DNA from: an uncultured Microcaldota archaeon
GTDB lineage: Archaea > Micrarchaeota > Micrarchaeia > Anstonellales > Anstonellaceae
NCBI GenBank assembly: GCA_903923795.1
Contig: CAIXYX010000145.1
Span: 1 to 9,980, forward strand
Length of the DNA stretch: 9,980 nucleotides
Direction: 5' to 3'
A program made the position numbers and the translations under genes. Numbering within the stretch: position 1 is the stretch's first letter; every line of letters begins with the position of its first letter. Positions 5,684-9,980 of the stretch are shown piece after piece. The notes beneath the pieces were generated by a model, which was not told the DNA's origin, searched no databases, and was given only the letters and a program-made list of their open reading frames with translations.

Positions 5684-7648
5684 ATGTCGTCGCGAACTTG
5701 CATGTTGATGCTGATGCTTGGCCTTATGGCCGCGAGCGCATGGGGAGCCGGAGTCTTCGGCTACTTGGGATATTACAATCTCTCGGGCAAATACCAGGGG
5801 TTGGCGGTGTCGTTCAAGGAGCCGGTCGGCCTGATGATGTCGGACGGCCTCATCTATGTCACGGATTCCGGCGCAAAGGCAGTGTGGGTGATAAACGCAA
5901 GCGACGCGGTGGTGAACCGCATCCCGAGCGGCAGCGGAGATATGCTGGACACGCCCATGAGCACGATGATAAGCGGCGGGGCGACCTATATCGCCGACGC
6001 GGGGCGGGGAGGAGTCATCGTCTACACAGGCAGCGTCAACACCTTGGCAATCGGCCCATCCATCACCGAGAGGCGCACGCCGTTCGGCGTCTGGGTGGAG
6101 AACAACACCATGTGGATACTGGACAATGGCCAGGGCCAGGTGATGGAATATGACTTGACGTCAGGCAAGGACGTGAAGAACAGATTCGGCACCGGGGCAG
6201 GCACAGGCAAGCTCTCCGACCCCCGGAGCCTGTGGGCGGACGCGGGGCATTTCTATATCGCCGACACTGGCAACAACCGCATCGAGATATTCGACCGGAG
6301 CTGGGATTACGCCGACACGATTGGAACTGGGAAGGGCGGCTTAATGCTGTCGAGGCCGAACGGAGTCACGGGCGACGGCTCGCGCATATATATCGCCGAC
6401 ACCGCGAATTCGCGGATTGTTGTCGCGGGGCCGGACGGCTATCCGCTCGAGACGCTGGGCGACGCGAACGGAACGGCCCTGCAGACTCCGCGCGGCGTGT
6501 GGGTGGCGAACGGAATTCTTTATGTGCTGGATACTGACGCCAAGAAGGTTTACTACTACTCGATGAACTGGAGCGCGAACATGCCGGCTGTGCTGGCCGA
6601 GATAGACTCGCTTAATCGCAGCGTGACGCAGCACGAGACGAATGTTCTCGACGTGATGGACAGCATCAATTTGAGCCATGCGCCGCTGCAAGCTCCTACG
6701 CTGATAGCGCAGGCGGCCCAATTGGCGCAGTCCGGCAAATATCTCGAGGCCTCATCAAAACTTGCGGCTGCGCGGGCCGAACTCGACGCTGTGCAGCTAC
6801 AGCAGGCGCAGGCATTGCGCGTGGAACTGCAGAAGCGCATCGACAATATGCTGGCAGAACTCGAGCCTTTCCGCGACGCGAGCGTGCCGTCGGAGATTGC
6901 ATATCAGCGCACCGTGGTCTACAACCGCATCGCGTCGGCGCAGGACCATCTGGACTCAAGCGATTACGCGGGCGCGGCCACCATGATAGGCGCGGCGGGC
7001 AATGACACGCAGGACCTCATCGTGCGCCTCGACGCGTGGGCCAACGGCCAGAACACGACAGCCCGGCCGGCACAGGCCATGGACGCGCAGCTTAAGGCGA
7101 AGGCCGCGAACCTCTCGGCGCAGTGGGCGGTGCTGAACCTGCAGGCGCAGATTCTCGGGGATTACAACACTTCGCAAAGCCTCAAGACATTGATAGATTC
7201 GGGCGCTTCGCTTGCAGACGTGGGGGCATATATGGACGCCAACCGCACGCTGACCGACGCCGAAAACCGCCTTGCGCAGTGGCAGAGCTCGCTGGAGCAG
7301 ATGAATGTGACGGCGCAGATGGCGCAGAATGCGAGCCTTGTCATCGGAAACGCGTCGCAGATGGTGAGCCAGAATATCGCGGCATGGCAGGCGGCCGGAC
7401 TGAACACACAGGCCATCTCCGACAAGCTGGCGCAGGCACAGGCGCTTGTTGGCAGCCAGCCCGAGCAGGCGAGAACACTGGCCTTGCAGGTCATCGAGAT
7501 GGCGAAGATGGAGAATGACAAGATGGCGAGCAGCTCAAGCGTATATGGCTGGCTCGGACTCGCCATCGGCGCGGTGGCGGTGGTCGGCATCGGGGTTTGG
7601 ATGCTGGTGAAATCGCGCAGCGGAAAGAAGAAGGGTTGGGGAGGATGA
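5684..7648 (+). CDS. Exported, membrane-anchored NHL-propeller protein with helical stalk
   Basis: The 654-residue product begins with a signal peptide (residues 1-22, a hydrophobic Met/Leu core ending ASAWGA). Residues about 40-291 hold six NHL-type repeats, each of the form xPxGxWxxxGxIYIxDTGNxRIxxF; the clearest are DPRSLWADAGHFYIADTGNN and RPNGVTGDGSRIYIADTANS. Six blades suggest a closed propeller, a fold used for binding proteins, glycans or ligands. Residues about 295-615 are Ala/Gln-rich helices, probably a coiled-coil stalk. A single membrane helix (about 620-642) is followed by a basic tail (KSRSGKKKG). About fifteen N-x-S/T sequons suit an N-glycosylated archaeal surface protein, and the mature part has no cysteines. 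The ligand and partner are unknown. The next gene follows after 4 bp, so they are almost certainly co-expressed. Architecture is well supported; function is not. Confidence 0.88.
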   Translation: MSSRTCMLMLMLGLMAASAWGAGVFGYLGYYNLSGKYQGLAVSFKEPVGLMMSDGLIYVTDSGAKAVWVINASDAVVNRIPSGSGDMLDTPMSTMISGGATYIADAGRGGVIVYTGSVNTLAIGPSITERRTPFGVWVENNTMWILDNGQGQVMEYDLTSGKDVKNRFGTGAGTGKLSDPRSLWADAGHFYIADTGNNRIEIFDRSWDYADTIGTGKGGLMLSRPNGVTGDGSRIYIADTANSRIVVAGPDGYPLETLGDANGTALQTPRGVWVANGILYVLDTDAKKVYYYSMNWSANMPAVLAEIDSLNRSVTQHETNVLDVMDSINLSHAPLQAPTLIAQAAQLAQSGKYLEASSKLAAARAELDAVQLQQAQALRVELQKRIDNMLAELEPFRDASVPSEIAYQRTVVYNRIASAQDHLDSSDYAGAATMIGAAGNDTQDLIVRLDAWANGQNTTARPAQAMDAQLKAKAANLSAQWAVLNLQAQILGDYNTSQSLKTLIDSGASLADVGAYMDANRTLTDAENRLAQWQSSLEQMNVTAQMAQNASLVIGNASQMVSQNIAAWQAAGLNTQAISDKLAQAQALVGSQPEQARTLALQVIEMAKMENDKMASSSSVYGWLGLAIGAVAVVGIGVWMLVKSRSGKKKGWGG

Positions 7649-7652
7649 GAGA

Positions 7653-8399
7653 ATGAATCCGAGAATGCGCGCAGATTCAACCGACCCCGAAAGCTCGGAT
7701 ACGGTTCCCCAATCGGGCATCAGCGGGCAAATTGCCGGCTGGACGCAGAACGCCCCCGGCATCAGCACATTGAAAGATTTCCCCCTCACCCATGCTTTAC
7801 GCTGGCTGCTTTGGCTGGCGGCGGTTTTGGGCAGCGTGATGGGCATGCTGGCAGTTGTGGCCGGCACGATTGCGATAATTTACGGGATGGGACCGCTTGG
7901 CGCCAGCACAAATGGCGTGATTGCATCTGCCGCAAGCGGCACATCGAATATGGCCGACAGCCTCGACAGCGCATCCGCGATGGTGTCCAATGTGACGAAC
8001 ATGAGCTCGAGCGTTTCGGCTTCGTTCGGCAACTTGAGCGCGGGCTTGAGCACTACGGCAACTGGCATTGAGCAGCTGAAGAATGTGCCGGGCCAGTCAA
8101 ATGACGTGAATTGGCAGACTGCGGCGGACCAGATAAGGTCATCCGGCACAAGTTTGCAGGTGGCAGCTTCATCGGCGCAGGGGGCGGCGAATGCGAGCAG
8201 TGATGCGGGCGTGAAGATAAGCGCGGTTGCGGGTGATTTGCGCACCATGTCGTCGGGTCTGGGAACTACTTCCTCCTCGATTTCCAATATGGTGATGTAT
8301 GCACAGATAGGAGTGGGCTGCATGGGCTTGGCGGTTTGCTTATTGCTGGGCAGTGTGTTTTCTTTGGCATTGTCTTACGGGCCGCCGAAGAAAAACTAG
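7653..8399 (+). CDS. Two-helix membrane protein with Ser/Ala/Gly-rich outer domain
   Basis: This 248-residue protein starts at an ATG 4 bp after the NHL gene, with GGAGGATGA overlapping that gene's end as its ribosome-binding site. A cytoplasmic-type N-terminus of about 47 residues is followed by membrane helix 1 (about 49-79), a loop of about 135 residues rich in Ser, Ala and Gly with four N-x-S/T sequons (for example NVT and NLS), membrane helix 2 (about 217-241) and a short PPKKN tail. The sequons and the basic tail place the loop outside the cell. The loop's regular small-residue pattern suggests paired amphipathic helices, loosely like a chemoreceptor sensor or the YhgE/Pip repeats, but there is no HAMP or signalling domain. 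I recognise no family. Its tight linkage suggests it is a membrane partner of the NHL protein. Confidence 0.85.
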   Translation: MNPRMRADSTDPESSDTVPQSGISGQIAGWTQNAPGISTLKDFPLTHALRWLLWLAAVLGSVMGMLAVVAGTIAIIYGMGPLGASTNGVIASAASGTSNMADSLDSASAMVSNVTNMSSSVSASFGNLSAGLSTTATGIEQLKNVPGQSNDVNWQTAADQIRSSGTSLQVAASSAQGAANASSDAGVKISAVAGDLRTMSSGLGTTSSSISNMVMYAQIGVGCMGLAVCLLLGSVFSLALSYGPPKKN

Positions 8400-8423
8400 G
8401 ATGAAATGAGAAAGAGCTGAAAC

Positions 8424-8579
8424 ATGAAAACTTATCGTGCACTTATCCAGAAAGACGAGGACATGTACGTAGCAGATTGCCCCGAGGTCGGAACGGTCAG
8501 CCAAGGGAAGACAATCGAAGAAGCCTTGGCCAACCTCAAAGAGGCGACCGAACTCTATTTAGAGGAATTCAGCAAATAG
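8424..8579 (+). CDS. Solitary HicB-like small protein
   Basis: The 51-residue product MKTYRALIQKDEDMYVADCP... matches the short HicB-like fold: a beta hairpin with a DxDMYVADCPEV segment (residues 11-22), SQGKTIEEAL (26-35) and a final amphipathic helix with LKEATELYLEEF (38-49). HicB proteins normally neutralise the mRNA-cleaving HicA toxin. No HicA-like frame is found beside it, and there is no C-terminal DNA-binding domain, so it may be an orphan antitoxin or one with another partner. It lies 24 bp after the two-helix protein gene and could be read through from that operon. The ribosome-binding site is weak (AGAGCTGA about 4 nt before the ATG). A terminator hairpin follows about 50 bp downstream. 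Confidence 0.85.
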   Translation: MKTYRALIQKDEDMYVADCPEVGTVSQGKTIEEALANLKEATELYLEEFSK

Positions 8580-8628
8580 CGGCACAGGTATAATTCGGGC
8601 ACTGCCTACTGTAATTCTTTTTCCGAGG

Positions 8629-8651
8629 TTTTTCGCCCTCCGGGCGAAAAA
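8629..8651. terminator. Bidirectional hairpin terminator
   Basis: TTTTTCGCCC (8629-8638) and GGGCGAAAAA (8642-8651) form a perfect 10-bp inverted repeat with a 3-base loop, carrying a T tract at the 5' arm on either strand. It sits exactly between the HicB-like gene and the end of the convergent reductase gene (2 bp from its stop codon), the place expected for a shared terminator. The structure is seen directly; its activity is inferred. Confidence 0.7.
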
Positions 8652-8653
8652 GC

Positions 8654-9931
8654 TCACCATCCATACTTCTCGCCCACCGAATAGCTGAACGTGTCGAGCG
8701 CATCTCTCACAGTCAATGCGCGCGGCCCGAAGTGGATGAGCGCGTTTATGGCGATGGCGATTTTCTTCACTGGATTTATGTCGGCCAGTTCGTGGGGCAG
8801 CATTTTGCCGATGGTGGAGAATTCGGCATCTGAAAATGAGTAGAATTTGTGTTTTCCTGCCACCAGCTTTTCGTACGGAGGGAATTCGGCGCGGCAGGCC
8901 ACCTCGTATTCGGAGAGGGCGTGCGCGGAGAATGGGTCGCCGGATGGAGTGGGGGCGAAGCCTGCGCGATATGTTGTCTTGCCCTCTTCAACTGCAACTT
9001 CTATGTCTGCCGCTTCCGGCTTGGGCACTCCGCTTTTTGCGCGCGCAAGAGTTTGGGCGGCCAACTGCCCGCTCTTTAATGCGAGCTGCGTGCCGCCCTC
9101 GAACATTGGAGAAGTGAAGCCCGCCGCATCGCCGGCCAAGAGAAGACCATCTCCAAAAATGCGGGGCATGGGGCCAGAGGAGGGTATCATGCCGCCGAAG
9201 GGGCGGAGGATTTTGTTTTTCTCGAGCCCCAGCTCTAAAACAAATTGCTTGAGAAACTTTTGGGCATTTTTTGAGTCATTTGTGACAAGGCCGACATTGG
9301 CCGCCCCCTCGCGCTTTGGAATCACCCACAAATATCCGTGAGGGGCGAGGCGCGGCCAGAGGTAGAAGTCTATGAAACCGTCATTCGGCACGTCGGCCAT
9401 GAGGTATTGCGCGCCGGACACCATGTCGAATTTCTTTGTGTTGAGCTGCGTGAGGCGGGTGGAGAGCGCTTCATAGCCCGAAGCATCTATCACGGCGCGG
9501 GCGCGGATTGCGGGGTCATCGGGTTTGTTCGTTGTGAGGGTCCAGATGCCATTCTCCCTTTTCATGCCCATTACTCTTGTGCCGGTTTTGAGCATCGCGC
9601 CGGCGCCCTGCGCGCGCACGGCCAAATACTGCTCGAAGAGATTCTTGTCGAGGACATAACCCGGCTCGCGCCAGATGATGTCATTCTTGTCGGGGAAAAG
9701 CACGCGGATGCCCTTGACTCTTGCCGCGATGACCTCTTCGGGCAGGGTGAGGCCCATTCTTTTCACGGCCACATCGGAGAAGCATTCGCCACAGTGCACC
9801 GGCTCGCCCACACGGGGGTGCTCCTCTATGAATGTGACCAAGAGGCCCGTGCTCGCCGCCGAATATGCGGCCGAGCAGCCGGCAGGACCCGCGCCGATTA
9901 TGGCAACGTCGTAGAGAGTGGATTCGCCCAT
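8654..9931 (-). CDS. Geranylgeranyl reductase-family FAD-dependent oxidoreductase
   Basis: This 425-residue flavoprotein belongs to the family containing digeranylgeranylglycerophospholipid reductase, which hydrogenates the isoprenoid chains of archaeal membrane lipids. The N-terminal FAD-binding dinucleotide motif is IIGAGPAG (residues 11-18). GEPVHCGECFS follows (Cys47 and Cys50), then the family's YVLDKNLFEQYLA segment (about 92-104). The lipid-pocket motif GYLWVIP (199-205; Tyr200, Trp202) matches the YxWxFP signature with Ile replacing Phe. The second FAD motif is LLLAGDAAGFTSPMFEGGTQLALKSG (Asp268), written here as family pattern GDAAGxxxPxxxGG. Length is typical. No other lipid-synthesis gene is nearby. 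Related enzymes reduce quinones or bacteriochlorophyll side chains, but the archaeal setting favours lipid reduction. There is no Shine-Dalgarno sequence; a TATA box about 27 bp upstream implies a leaderless mRNA. Confidence 0.92.
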   Translation of the reverse strand: MGESTLYDVAIIGAGPAGCSAAYSAASTGLLVTFIEEHPRVGEPVHCGECFSDVAVKRMGLTLPEEVIAARVKGIRVLFPDKNDIIWREPGYVLDKNLFEQYLAVRAQGAGAMLKTGTRVMGMKRENGIWTLTTNKPDDPAIRARAVIDASGYEALSTRLTQLNTKKFDMVSGAQYLMADVPNDGFIDFYLWPRLAPHGYLWVIPKREGAANVGLVTNDSKNAQKFLKQFVLELGLEKNKILRPFGGMIPSSGPMPRIFGDGLLLAGDAAGFTSPMFEGGTQLALKSGQLAAQTLARAKSGVPKPEAADIEVAVEEGKTTYRAGFAPTPSGDPFSAHALSEYEVACRAEFPPYEKLVAGKHKFYSFSDAEFSTIGKMLPHELADINPVKKIAIAINALIHFGPRALTVRDALDTFSYSVGEKYGW

Positions 9932-9952
9932 GAATAACTTTGGAGTATGAGG

Positions 9953-9962
9953 AATTAATAAA
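9953..9962 (-). promoter_or_regulatory. TATA box for the reductase gene (leaderless start)
   Basis: TTTATTAATT on the minus strand is centred about 27 bp before the ATG at 9931, a close match to the archaeal TATA consensus and spacing. No ribosome-binding site is present between the box and the start codon, so translation probably begins at the 5' end of the mRNA. Confidence 0.6.
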
Positions 9963-9980
9963 TCGGAAAGTTAGTTGAAT

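Noticed and set aside
9338..9937. Plus-strand open frame of 199 codons opposite the reductase
   Set aside because: It is antisense to a flavoprotein with both FAD motifs and has no recognisable domain.

Overview
The window looks like a stretch of chromosome from a moderately GC-rich archaeon. Three things support this: an archaeal-type elongation factor 1-beta preceded by a COG2888/DUF1610-type zinc-ribbon gene, a geranylgeranyl reductase-family flavoenzyme of the kind that saturates archaeal ether lipids, and AT-rich TATA-like boxes about 26-28 bp upstream of three start codons, which suggests leaderless transcripts. Other genes have GAGGT or GGTGA ribosome-binding sites. The lineage cannot be fixed from sequence alone; a DPANN-type archaeon (for example a micrarchaeote) is a guess. 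No rRNA, tRNA, CRISPR array, insertion sequence or integrase was seen.

Layout. Positions 1-1071 (minus) hold most of an archaeal AAA+ ATPase (PF01637 + DUF234 type) that runs off the left edge. A gene-free stretch of about 380 bp (1072-1453) follows, with a perfect G/C hairpin of unclear purpose. Next come three plus-strand information-processing genes: a 49-aa zinc-ribbon protein that has lost half its usual cysteines, translation factor aEF-1beta, and Rad50 (802 aa, complete Walker A, zinc hook, signature and Walker B) with no Mre11 partner in view. Converging on Rad50 is a two-gene minus-strand unit (5478-4377). It encodes an unrecognised 167-aa protein and, overlapping it by 17 bp, a 204-aa protein that reads like the C-lobe of a Bud32/RIO-like kinase with its catalytic residues replaced.

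A 205-bp divergent region (5479-5683) separates this unit from a plus-strand cell-surface cluster. The first gene is a 654-aa exported protein (signal peptide, six-bladed NHL propeller, long helical stalk, C-terminal membrane anchor). Four bases downstream is a 248-aa two-helix membrane protein with a Ser/Ala/Gly-rich outer domain. A 51-aa solitary HicB-like protein follows. A perfect hairpin with T and A tracts on either side (8629-8651) serves as a bidirectional terminator between this cluster and the convergent geranylgeranyl reductase-family gene (9931-8654).

Most noteworthy are the pseudokinase-like gene and its overlapping partner, the half-stripped zinc ribbon next to aEF-1beta, and the NHL/two-helix surface pair. 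The first of these is the best candidate for something undescribed. All functional readings come from motif recognition by eye; no database search was possible.
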